64,000 nucleotides of DNA from Cotesia glomerata (taxonomy: Eukaryota > Arthropoda > Insecta > Hymenoptera > Braconidae): contig NC_058164.1 of assembly GCF_020080835.1 (NCBI RefSeq), positions 22,345,510 through 22,409,509 on the forward strand, written 5' to 3'. Within the stretch, counting starts at the first letter, position 1, and each line of letters opens with the position of its first letter. Of this stretch, positions 46,395-56,763 are shown piece after piece. The translations under genes were made by a program, and so were the position numbers. Below the pieces are notes generated by a model. The model saw only the letters and a program-made list of their open reading frames with translations. It was not told the DNA's origin and made no database searches.

Positions 46395-47335
46395 TTAGGT
46401 TAGAAAGTTAATGAAATGTAATCAAATAAATACTGAAGAATATCAAGAACTAATTTTAATACGATATATACCATTAAACACAAGTGACAGCAAAAATTGA
46501 TATTAAAATAGTAATTTGAATATAGTTTATTAAAAAATTGGCTTATTCTGTCTTAGTATCAGCGTCAATTGATTCTCGGATTAATCACTTGATACAACAA
46601 ACAATGAGAAAATTATTTTGAGGTTAGGTATGCCATAAAGGATCAAATTTGTTGACAAAGACAATATTGACGGTAATATCATGCTAATTAACTAGAGCAA
46701 TGTTAGAATATGCCATCTCGGGACTGCTTGGTGCAATTTTTCAAAGAATGATTTCTACTTATACAAAGTTGGCGTGAATAAAGTTGACAATGAAAAAAAT
46801 TAAATTTTTTGCTAATTTTGGAATTTTCTTACAAAAAATTAAATAATCTTCATTTTTATTTTTTTGGTAAACGACAGAAATATGTTGAAAAATTGCTAGA
46901 TCTATGTTACAATTTTATTCTTGTAGTTTTTTTATTAATTTGTGTGTTTTAATATTTATTATGAGTGAGAAATCATAATGATTTTAAAAAAATTCTTAGT
47001 GTAGGGAAATATAATGGTAATAAATAAAAAAAATAAATCTAAATAACATTATGAGTTAGTATTTATCAATTTCTTACGCTTTCCGGTATAAAAATGCAGT
47101 ATTGCAATATTGTAAAAGACGGGTAAGCATTAGAAACTTGAAAAAAAAAAAATTTTTTTATAGGCATTTTAAATGGTAAAACTTTAAATTTTTATTGTAA
47201 GTACTTAAAATTTTTATTAAGAGCTCAAACTTGGTAAGAATTTTTTTTTCTATATGTAGATTAATATTTTGCATGAGCACCGAAAAAAAAAAAAAATTTT
47301 GCGGAAATGAACCACCCTAATATATATATCTATAT
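46395..47335. other. Gene-free AT-rich stretch
   Basis: No coding region or clear repeat boundary is seen. The end (47310-47338) carries ACCCTAATATATATA next to the following MITE. Confidence 0.55.
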
Positions 47336-47338
47336 ATA

Positions 47339-47786
47339 CAGGGTGTCCCAAAAGTCATGGACGCCATTGTAGCATCTGATGAAAAAAATAATTCTGAGAC
47401 GAAAAGTCCTTAGCCATTTTTCAATTAACCGCATAGATAATTAATTATTAATTAAAAATAACGTCTCTTTATTTGTTAGAGAGAGAGAGCGCCAGTGTCC
47501 AGTAAAGTATGTGCCAAACAAAGACACAACTAACTGTATGACTAACTAGTTTCTATAGCTAACGTAGTCACACATATTTACTTACACATTCACACGTGCA
47601 AGCGTCTTCGTTGGAACGCACTTGACTTGACACTAGTGCTCTCTCTCTAACGCATAGAAGGACGTTATTTTAATTAATAATTAATTATCTATGCGTCTGA
47701 TTAAGAAATGGCTAAGGACTTTTCGTCTCAGAATTATTTTGTTTATCAGATGCTACAATGGCGTCCGTTACTTCTGGGACACTCTG
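47339..47786 (-). mobile_element. TA-flanked MITE, copy 2
   Basis: The ends are CAGGGTGTCCCAAAAGTCAT and GTTACTTCTGGGACACTCTG with TA-rich flanks. The whole 448 bp is the near-identical inverse of 42969-43414, including the centre (GTGCCAAACAAAGACACAAC, TAGTTTCTATAGCTAACGTA). Confidence 0.9.
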
Positions 47787-47807
47787 TATATATATATATA
47801 TATATAC

Positions 47808-48060
47808 TAGCGGACCCGACAGACGTTGTCATGTACACACGTCTTAAATTAGAAATTTTAGGAATGAGCTTGTATAGTTAAAAACATCATTAGTTAACAA
47901 TATGCAATGGGCATTCTTCAATAATTAAGATTTTCGTAAATATAAGCCCATTTTAATTTTATACTCATCAAGAGCTTTCATTTGAGTGCCCACATGCATT
48001 TTTGATATATTTTATATATTTATACTATCCGTTCCCGCCCGCTTCGCTGGGCGAATTGAA
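47808..48060. repeat. Dispersed repeat with ACTAGCGGACCCGACAGACG
   Basis: The words CTAGCGGACCCGACAGACGT and CCGCCCGCTTCGCTGGGCGA look familiar as recurring arthropod repeat words (recall). The middle phrase AGAGCTTTCATTTGAGTGCC then CACATGCATTTTT is shared with 56365-56600 and 19262-19340. Confidence 0.5.
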
Positions 48061-48717
48061 AAAGGAAATAAATTAAATTTTATGTTTCATTTTTATTTAT
48101 TTTTTTTTTTTTTTAAATTTTCATTATTCTCCCTTTTTATTTTTTATTTTTGTATGAACATAAATATGCTCCGCGGATAGAACTGTAAGCATTGATATTG
48201 TTTAGACTTTCACAAATTCCAAATTCCATCGAATTAGCTTGTATCTTTCATCCATGTGATTTTTCTAGCTAATATTCATTGTAATTTTTAATGTGCAATC
48301 ATTATAACATTTCCGTGGCTTTCTTCCAAAAATTAATAATAATTGACACGAAGAAAAAAATTTTAAATGAGCATTGAAAGTTTTAGTTAAAGTCATTGCA
48401 AGTCTCATATGTGAAGTTGAAATCTGTCTAGGTTCAAGTGCGACGCATTTTCCGTTAACTATAATTTTCTCCGTGACATCAATTTTTTTATAGAAAATTA
48501 ATTGTTCAAGTTTTTTATGAATTCTATTAAAATAAGTAACTAAATATCTTTTCTACATCTCAAGTGCTTGGAAAATGCATTTATTTTAATCTGTTACATT
48601 TCCGCGATCCCGCAATAAAAGAATTTATCGGTTATGTGATCTGCAAAAGTAAAATGAATGTAAAATTCTTAGTCCGTTGATTGAATAATTACATGTAAAG
48701 TCAAGTGTATACTATTT

Positions 48718-48800
48718 TTTTCCTCGACGGAGGCGTAAAGCGGCAACTTCGTTTAGCGCAGCGGGGCAAAAGTTGACGCTTTACGCCCGGAGGGGAAAAA
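48718..48800. repeat. GC-rich hairpin unit, copy 2
   Basis: CCTCGACGGAGGCGTAAAGC then GGCAACTTCGTTTAGCGCAG, folding back to CAAAAGTTGACGCTTTACGC then CCGGAGGGG. The same palindromic plan as 15470-15555. Confidence 0.8.
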
Positions 48801-48804
48801 AATA

Positions 48805-51135
48805 TAATCCGTTTAATTTACTCCGTTGAAATCCATGAAAACAAAAGAATCAAGAGAAAATGCTTGTCTTTTGTTTTTATTAGCGGGATAAATGTTCATA
48901 AAAGTAAAACAGCAATAAAAAAATGAAGGAACGTTGGAATTCGAAAAATAAATAGCTATAAACCATCTAGAAAAAATTTCGCATCGAATGGTCGTAGTTT
49001 CATGTCGATACAATCAGTGGTTTAGGCGTGATTGAGCCTAAAACGAAGACCATTTTTATTATATATGTATATAGATATTTCACAAATAACATATATATAA
49101 AATATATAAAAATCTTTTGTTTTTTTCTTATTTCTGATAATTTGAATCAGAGATATCTTCCTCACCACCAGACACCTTTTTGTTGAGGTCCTCTAGGAGA
49201 TCTACTACAGGAACAACGGAACCCAATATTTTTGTAAGTACATCGCGAATTCTAAAAATAAGTTAAATTCGCTATATGTACATTTATTCTATGTATTTAT
49301 TTAATAAAAAACCTATTCATAAAAAAACACGTTTTTTGGACTTACAAGTGGATATAACCCCTTAAATTAATGTCGCATTGTTGTTAAATTATTTCAATGT
49401 ATAGAAAATGAGAAAATTATATTCAAGTTGAAAATTTTACTACCTCTGTGTTTTTTTTCTGGTAAAATTTGGTACACTATCAAAATAATAAAAATCGGTG
49501 AATTTTTTTTCTTATGTGGATTCATCTATAAATTTAACACTTTTTTGTCGTACCGCTGGGCTGTGAGATAGAAGGGAATAAAAAAAAAAAAAAGGTTCCA
49601 ACTACTTTGTCGCAATCTTTCGCCACACAAATCCCAGAGCTTTCTTCTTATCGCGGGTCAGATCTTAGATCCCTTTGATTTGGGGAAATTAAATTAGTGG
49701 GTAGTTAATTTTTTTTCCTTTTAAAATTTGTACGTTGGAAATTGCAATTTGTTCTATTCAAAGATTTTAATTTGAAGCGAAGGGAAGATTGATTTTAATG
49801 CAGAGAATATACAGAGTTAGTAATTTCGTAGATTAAAGAATTGACAAAATTTATACATGTCTTTGAAAGTTTGATAATTGATTTTGCAAATTTTGAAAAT
49901 ATATTGGTAAATTTGTACAAAATATACTAAAGAAATTTACTTGAAATAAAAAATATTGAGAGCGAGTTAAAAAGATGGTATTCATGTGAAATAAAAGCCG
50001 GAGGGTCGGAAGTAAATTGATTAATCGTGTAAAAAATAATAGCTTGAATGAATCGATTTATAATGTAAGCAACGTGTAATGGGGCGGAGATTGATAAAAG
50101 AGTTTGTTAAATTTTAATTTAATAATTACTCACGTTGCTACTGACGGGTGATTTTTTTTCTCTAATCAAAAGAATTAATTATATATTATTAATAATTAAA
50201 CAATATTTTGGTCTCAGAACTTTTTGATGAAGATTAATTTTTAGTTATTTCAAATTCATCGGGTTTTTTTTACACGGGCGCCACTACTCAGCCGACGACA
50301 ACACTTTGAGAAAAAACAATGGCGCCGATACTTTACACGCCGGTTTTCGCACTAAAATAGTAACTGTAAATAAACTACGAGGATTTTATCAGTGATTTTT
50401 TCTAGGGTCGTTCTAGAGAGCAGTACCAAGTTGGACCGAAAATAATTGGGTCAATTGGTCCAGTTCTAAGAGAGATATCGTGATTACAGGTGTTCGCTGA
50501 ACATAACCAACGAGCTTCACATTTGTTCTATTAGCTTTTTCTTTCATTTTATATTAATACACACTCTTTTTTTATATTAATGAATAAATAACAATAATAA
50601 TAAGATAATAAATTAGGCGTTAAAAATAAAACTGCCAATTTATCTAAAACTCTTGCTTCTTCAACTCTTTAGGATAACTTGATTGTTGATTCCAGACGCA
50701 TGGCTATCAGGGCACTTGAAAATTATTTAGACTGCAATTGAAAGTAATTATTTCAACCTTGCCGACTGATCCTAAGACACCAAGAATTCGACTTTAGCGA
50801 CTTCCAGTTTTTGTCAGTCGATAAGTCACACTTCAAACTATAAAAATATCTTCTTAATTTTTAGTTACCAACTGAGAAGTCACATGGAGTTAAATCCCCA
50901 GTTAACACACGAATTAGAAAAATAGGTTTTGTTTACATCAGGATTGACTTGCCAAGTCAATCAGTAACTATCATTCCTACAAGTCAGTAGGAAATTAAGG
51001 TAAGAATTTTGTTAAATTACAAATAATCTAGAAGAGCAACTAAGAACTAATTTCCTAATTTTCAGTTTAAACAGTCAAATAATTCATCAATATACAAGTT
51101 TTTTAACATCAAAACCCCATTGATGATTCAGGAAG
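48805..51135. other. Upstream region of TACO1, no other gene seen
   Basis: Mostly AT-rich. A GC-richer patch at 50275-50345 (CGGGCGCCACTACTCAGCCG, ATGGCGCCGATAC) and mixed-composition DNA at 50640-51130 lie 0.1-0.9 kb before the TACO1 start codon and are the best candidates for its promoter or 5' UTR. ACAAGTGGATATAACCCCTTAA at about 49345 may be a solo end of a TTAA-type element. Confidence 0.4.
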
Positions 51136-51139
51136 AGTA

Positions 51140-54100
51140 ATGTACAGCTTTACGAGACTATGTGTCCAAAGGGTAGCTTGCGGATTGATAAGACAAGACA
51201 AGAGGTTAAAGGGCCACGCCAAGTGGCAAAATATCGCGCATACCAAGGCGTTGAAAGATGCTGAGAAATCAACGTTGACTTTAGCTTTTTCGAGGCGCAT
51301 CAAAGTTGCTGTTGCCGGTAAGTTTCAAGTCAAACGTGAGGATATGTAAATTTGAAAATTTTGAATTTATAAAAAAATAATCAACTAATTAACTGTTTGG
51401 CCTAAAAACCTTATAGAGGATGCAAAAACAATTCGATTGGTATATAATAATCATTAGAAATAAATTTATCGGGAGGTTTAAAGCCTAATCTGACTTACTC
51501 TTACTTAATTTTGACACGCGGGCATGTAACAATGAAAATTCTAAATTTCTAAACAAAATAATCAACTAAACAACTTTTTGGTCTAAAATCTTCTAGGGGA
51601 TGCGAAAATAATTCGATTGGTATATAATAATCATTAGAAATAAATTTATCGGGTTTTAAAGCCTACACTGAAAAAAAAAATTCTTGAAGAGGGAAAATTT
51701 TCATACAGTCAACGCTCTTTGTATTTGACTCGCCCGTACAGGACCATTCTCTGTATTTGATTCGTCCTTGTCCATAAGAGCTGTGTAAAATTGTCAAATA
51801 CAGAGGAAGAATGTGGTCAAATACAGAGAGCGGTCACCCTGTTTAAAATTTCCAATAGGATCCCATCAAAAGCGACAAAAGCCACTTAGAAACCCATAAA
51901 TTTTATTGGTTTCTAAGTGGCTTTTGTCGCTTTTGATGGGATCTTATTGGAGCTTTTTAACAGGGCAAATACAGAGAGGTCCAATACAGAGAGCGTCGAC
52001 TGTAGCTCAAGAAAATATTAAAGAAGAAGGTGCAAGAAGTTTTTTTTTGTGTAACACATTCTGACACACAGTGGCTCAGCACACTAAGAAAAAAAATTAG
52101 AATTTTTAGTATGCGCCCTTATGGGGGAACACCACTGTGACGATCGAAAGAAAGAGGTGATTTTCGTGAATTTTTTGACAGGGAAAATAAAGGAATTTGG
52201 GGATCGGATTTTTTTTATTTTATTAAGGGTACATTAAAGATTATTACCCTAAATTTTTATTAAAAAATATTTAATTATTACAAAGTTATTAACAATCTCG
52301 TAGAGCACTAGAACAAATTTCCCCCTCCATGGTCGGTTCGATAATTCAAAAATGGACCATCTGAAAATAAAAACCTAAATTGCTTTTTAATCAGTAAGGA
52401 TGTAGTTATCGTCGCACTTACGGAATTTTGAAAATTTTTATTTAAAAAAAAAATGGCGACTGATTGAAAATTTTCTCACTATTTTTACTGTTTTTTTTTG
52501 TTTTAACCCGGCTAAAAAAATCTATAAAATCAAAATTTTTTAATTTGCGTCATGCGACGATAACTACATTCTTACTGATTAAAAAGCAATTTGAGTTTTT
52601 ATTTTCAGATGATCCGTTTTTGAGTTATCGAACCGACCATGGAAGGGGAAATTTTTTCTAGTGCTCTACGAGATTGTTAATAACTTTGTAATAAGAGCGT
52701 ATAAATTCTTTTTTTTGCATTTCTGCACATTTTGGATGAAAATATGTTGATTCCCGAAAAAAAATTTTTTATACACCCTTGAATTAGCTTTTTACTGGTA
52801 CTTGTTACCGGTATATGCCCTTATGACATCTGAAACACGATATAGATAATAAAATTGTGCAAAAATTAAAGATTGATCTTATCAGGCTTTTGTGATAAAT
52901 TTTGCTCACCGAATTTGAAAATACCGTTTTGATAAAAAGTTCTTTAAAGTTTTTCAGCTTTAGCACCATTGAAGTGCAACACCCTCCAATAAGACTTTAC
53001 AAATATCCGTATAATTTTTAAAATACTTGTTCAATTGATATTTAATTTTTTCTGTATACATACTCGATAATATATATGAGACATTTCAAGCCAAATTGGT
53101 CACTTTTGACCCCTGTCGATTTTTCTAAAATTTTTTTATCTTTTTTTTTTTAACATTTATCAACATTTTTCAGAATTTTTTCAAATTTTTTTACCCAACC
53201 AAAAAATCATGAATTTTTGATCAAACTTTTTCAAAATTTAACTTTTAAGACATTTTTGTTAATTTCCACAGATTCGGTAAATTCTGGCGCCAAGTTCCGT
53301 TCAAATCTGCTGTAAACGGAGCGCCAGACTACCGACTGTGTTTACTGTAAGCAGAACGGTTATTTTGAGGTTGCAAAATTTTTTTGAATTCTACGGTACT
53401 TTTTTTCCTAAATTGTATATTATAACAGTAATTCATACTTTATTTGACTGTTATTAATTAATTATATTTACTTATAACAATTAATCTACTTGAAATTATT
53501 AAATTTAATCAGCACAAACTATAGCAACGCAAAAATTTCGATCCTGACTTTTTTTCGATGGGCAAAGTGATCTGCCACAGACTAAATAATTCGAGAATGC
53601 ATAGTAATCCTTCATTAGATAAAAAATGCAACCAACGCCAGATTTAAGTTGGTACCAATTGTAAATTTTTATTATAATTACAAAAAATACTAAAATCCGA
53701 ACAAAAACAGTTTCACTGTAAAAAAATCGCGCCAAGTCCACGTTCATAAGACTATTAAGAAAAAAAAAAAATTGTTTTTTTCTTTACAAAAATATATAAA
53801 ATAAAAAAATCCAAGTAACCGATATGATTGTTTATGATTTTCGGAAGTTAAAAAAAATTTTGTTATAAATTTAAAAATTAAGAAAAAAATTTTGGAACGT
53901 ACTTGGTGTGCGTCATTGTGTATTTCAATTTTTTTAAAGTCCTAGTAAATAGATTTTTTACGAATTTCATTAAAAGTAAAATATTTTGCAATCGAGCACA
54001 CTAAATACGTTCCAAAATTTTTTTCTTAATTTTTAAATTTATAACAAAATTTTTTTTAACTTCCGAAAATCATAAACAATCAGATCGGTTACTTGGATTT

Positions 54101-55095
54101 TTTTATTTTATATATTTTTGTAAAGAAAAAAACAAATTTTTTTTTTCTTAATAGTCTTATGAACGTGGACTTGGCGCGATTTTTTTACAATGAAACTGTT
54201 TTTGTTCGGATTTTTATTTTCTAATGCACTTTAAAAAAAATACAAAAAAATTATTTTTATTTACACCTACATTCATGTTTTTTTTTTTTCAGAATTGAAA
54301 AAAAAAAAGTCATAATTAGTTACATTTTAGTGTCAAAAAAGCTAATACCTTTTTTTTCCAGAGGGTAACAATAACACCAAACCAAATGAAAACCCAAGAC
54401 TATCTAGCATACTTGACGAAGCAAAGAAAAAGAATATACCAATGGCAACACTACATGGTCTGTTAGAAAAGCTGGAAAAGAGCAAAACCAAGAGCCAAAC
54501 TGAGTTCGTGGACTTCCGCGGGCCTGGAGGCGCATATTTCGTAATAAAAATTTTGTCCCACAATGTAGTCGGCGCGAAAATGACGCTGAACACCTTGTTC
54601 AGGAAATTGAAGTGCAAGCCAATGGAAGGAAAATCTAAAGGAACTTTGTTCGAACACGTGGGGTGCATAATTACCGAACACAAAGGCACTTTGGACTCTG
54701 CTACCGAAGACGCGATCGCCGTCGGAGCGGATGACGTTGAGGAGTTAGAGGCTGATGGGAAATTTTACCGAGCAAGTTTTTGTATTTTCTAGCTTCGTTA
54801 TGTCTCAAGCACTGAACTATGAAAATTATGTAAATAATTATTGTTTATATTCATGTTACAGTTTGTTTGCGATCCGTCTGTACTGCCTAAAGTAAAGAAC
54901 CAACTAGAGGCTCGGGAATACTCGGTACTGACGGCCGATGATGAAATGGTGCCAAAAAATACTATTGAGTTATCGGAGGACGATTTGAAGCGAGTAGATT
55001 TTTTGATGGAAAAACTTAGAGCAATAGATGAAATTGTTTCTATTGATCATAATATCCAATTGCCTGAAGAAGAAGTAGTTGAAAATAAAAATTGA
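51140..55095 (+). CDS. TACO1: TACO1 / YebC-family mitochondrial translational activator, 3 exons
   Basis: Exons: 51140-51317, 54362-54771, 54862-55095; 273 codons plus stop (human TACO1 is ~297). Family role: helps translation of the mitochondrial COX1 message in the matrix. Exon 1 has a basic, Arg-rich leader (residues ~1-22) fitting a mitochondrial presequence, then the YebC N-terminal signature GHAKWQNIAHTKALKDAEKS. Exon 2 carries LSSILDEAKKKNIPMATL and GPGGAYFVIKIL. Exon 3 begins FVCDPSVLPKVKNQLE and ends in the usual acidic C-terminus. Exon 1 ends at a GTAAGT donor. The exon 2/3 join is in frame only with a GC donor (GCAAGT at 54772). AATAAA follows at 55128. The 3-kb first intron holds several foldback repeats. 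The first Met at 51140 is used because the family's start follows directly. Confidence 0.95.
51671..52050. mobile_element. TACO1 intron element with perfect-type hairpin
   Basis: The phrases AAATACAGAGAGCG and CTCTTTGTATTTGAC recur in both orientations near its ends. The core 51866-51950 is a hairpin on GCGACAAAAGCCACTTAGAA and TTCTAAGTGGCTTTTGTCGC. No coding capacity. Confidence 0.75.
52276..52694. mobile_element. TACO1 intron foldback with ~140-bp arms
   Basis: The left arm runs TTACAAAGTTATTAACAATC, GTAGAGCACTAGAAC, CATGGTCGGTTCGATAA, AAGGATGTAGTTATCGTCGC. The right arm inverts each (GCGACGATAACTACATTCTT, TTATCGAACCGACCATGG, CTAGTGCTCTACGAGATTGT). The loop is about 110 bp. Confidence 0.85.
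53265..53565. repeat. Inverted copy of the 41.5-kb repeat in the TACO1 intron
   Basis: CTGGCGCCAAGTTCCGTTCA ... AAACGGAGCGCCAG forms a hairpin. It is followed by GAACGGTTATTTTGAGGTTG and CAGCACAAACTATAGCAACG, all in opposite orientation to 41455-41840. Confidence 0.75.
53690..54218. mobile_element. TACO1 intron foldback with ~220-bp arms
   Basis: The left arm runs TAAAATCCGAACAAAAACAG, CGCGCCAAGTCCACGTTCAT, GTTTATGATTTTCGGAAGTT, AAATTTTGGAACGTA. The right arm is the near-exact inverse (TACGTTCCAAAATTT, AACTTCCGAAAATCATAAAC, ATGAACGTGGACTTGGCGCG, TTTTTGTTCGGATTTTTA). The loop is ~85 bp. It sits 140 bp upstream of exon 2. Confidence 0.9.
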
Positions 55096-55127
55096 TAATT
55101 TTATGTAATTATTTTTAAAGATTTATT

Positions 55128-55133
55128 AATAAA
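55128..55133 (+). terminator. TACO1 polyadenylation signal
   Basis: AATAAA lies 33 bases after the TACO1 stop codon, followed by a T-rich stretch. It also marks how little room remains (about 150 bp) before the acid-phosphatase exon. Confidence 0.6.
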
Positions 55134-55281
55134 TAATTATTGTTTTATTTATTGTTCAAAATCATACTTTTTATTTACATTTTTTGTTGCATTTGCAGGG
55201 TAAAAAGTTCTCAATATTTTAATTTCTATAAAATTCCTATAAATTTTTTATAAAAAGTAGAATTCCTAGAATCTCCAGAAA

Positions 55282-56173
55282 ATGGTGAACAAGATACCTG
55301 AAGAAAAAGTAATTTTAATTATTTCGTTCCATTAATTGATTAATTTATTTATTAAACTAGTTGATTATTTTACTTACTCCTTGATTTATTAAAAAATTAG
55401 CTGCTAATTATTTGGAACGCTTGTTCAAAATTAACCGCTGAACGAGTCAAGGTCGATTACGATCCAGCTCTACGAGAAATTAACATGAAAAATCAGGATA
55501 TGTATGTTTATATCGCTGAATATTCTGGTTTGCCGATTGAAAATCCTGGAGACATTGCTAACGTTTATGGTACTTTAGTTTCTGAAGTAAATACATAAAT
55601 TTATTCACTTTTTTTCCATAAGACACAAATTGATAATTAATAAAAATACTAATTAAAAACAAATTCCAGGAAAAAATGGGAATGAAACTTCCTGAATGGG
55701 TTCATAAGTACTACCCGAAAAAAATGTCGCTACTGATGATCTTCAGTCTCACGCAGAACGTGTGGAATTACAAGCTTCGTCGTCTATCCGGCGGGCCATT
55801 TTTCACGAAAATGGTGAACAAGGTGAAGGACCGATCTACCGGAAAACTGACGCCCAAGTCCCGGAAAATGTACGCCTACGTAGCCCATTACAGCACGGTA
55901 GTTAATATGCTCTCTACAATGGGTGTCTGGGATGAAATAGAACCCGGGTTACTCGTGGAATTTCACGAGATCAAGGGCCAGTGGTACGTCCAGTTGTTCT
56001 ACCGCAACGCGCCTGATTATGAGACGCGGCCTCTCACTGTTCCTGGCTGCGAACATCAATGTCCGCTGGAGAAGTTCAAGGAACTAATGGCGCCCATGAT
56101 CATCGATAACTACGAAGATGAGTGCAAAGTCGATGATCCGAATTACGAAATTCCCCCAGCTCCTCTGGCTTAA
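55282..56173 (+). CDS. Histidine acid phosphatase-like, 5'-truncated, catalytic motif altered
   Basis: Exons 55282-55308, 55401-55586, 55670-56173 join in frame (GT-AG): about 238 residues, against ~380-420 for the usual lysosomal/prostatic/venom acid phosphatase. It matches only the C-terminal half: NKIPEEKLL, LREINMKNQDMYVYIAEYSG, KLPEWVHKYYPKKM, LRRLSGGPF, and the closing VPGCEHQCPLEKF. In the family an N-terminal RHGxR supplies the nucleophilic His and a C-terminal HD supplies the acid. Here the N-terminal half is not found between TACO1 and this gene, and the HD site reads VAHYSTVV, Asp to Tyr. As it stands it should lack phosphatase activity. The last exon is open for 168 codons with mixed codon use, so it may still be expressed. 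It may be a decaying duplicate, a non-catalytic derivative, or the tail of a gene whose 5' exons lie elsewhere. Confidence 0.75.
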
Positions 56174-56364
56174 AAATTTCCGATTATAATGATAATAATT
56201 ATTATTTTCATTAACTACGAACTTCTGTTATCAATTTGGATTTTTAAAATTTCATATCATTCTCACCGATAGTCAATTTATGATAATAAGTATTTGGTCT
56301 GCATTCGAAAATTCTCTATCTTTAGATATAATAATTAAGAAATTACCTTGTATCTTGTGAACTA

Positions 56365-56605
56365 TTGACATTTTTAAAGATGTAAGCTCATCTCGATGTT
56401 ACACTCATCGAGACCTTTAATTTAAGTACCCACATCATTTTTTCATATATTTATATATATTATATATATGTATATATGAGAAATATATGAAAATGCATGT
56501 GGGTACTCAAATGAAAGCTCTTGATGAGTGTAACATCGGGATGAGCTTATATCTTTAAAAACGTCAATAGTTAAGAAAGTACAGTGCAATTTAACAAAAG
56601 TCATT
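56365..56605. repeat. Palindromic dispersed repeat between convergent genes
   Basis: AAGCTCATCTCGATGTTACA, CTCATCGAGACC and AAGTACCCACAT on the left invert to ATGTGGGTACTCAAATG, CTTGATGAGTGTAACATCGG and GATGAGCTTATA on the right. A TA-rich loop separates them. Shared with 19262-19340 and 47860-48010. Confidence 0.7.
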
Positions 56606-56712
56606 ATTTAATAAAGCAAAATTTTATTTATTTATAGTTCACAAGTCACGGTAGTCACATAGTGACTGCAAGGTTGCTAGTAAATTAATTAATTAATTTA
56701 TTTATTTATTCA

Positions 56713-56718
56713 TTTATT
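56713..56718 (-). terminator. Candidate DDX23 polyadenylation signal
   Basis: AATAAA on the minus strand lies about 45 bases past the DDX23 stop. Overlapping alternatives lie at 56699-56710. Confidence 0.45.
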
Positions 56719-56763
56719 GATATCTACGTAAGAAACAATAAAGTAATAATTAATTTATAAAAT

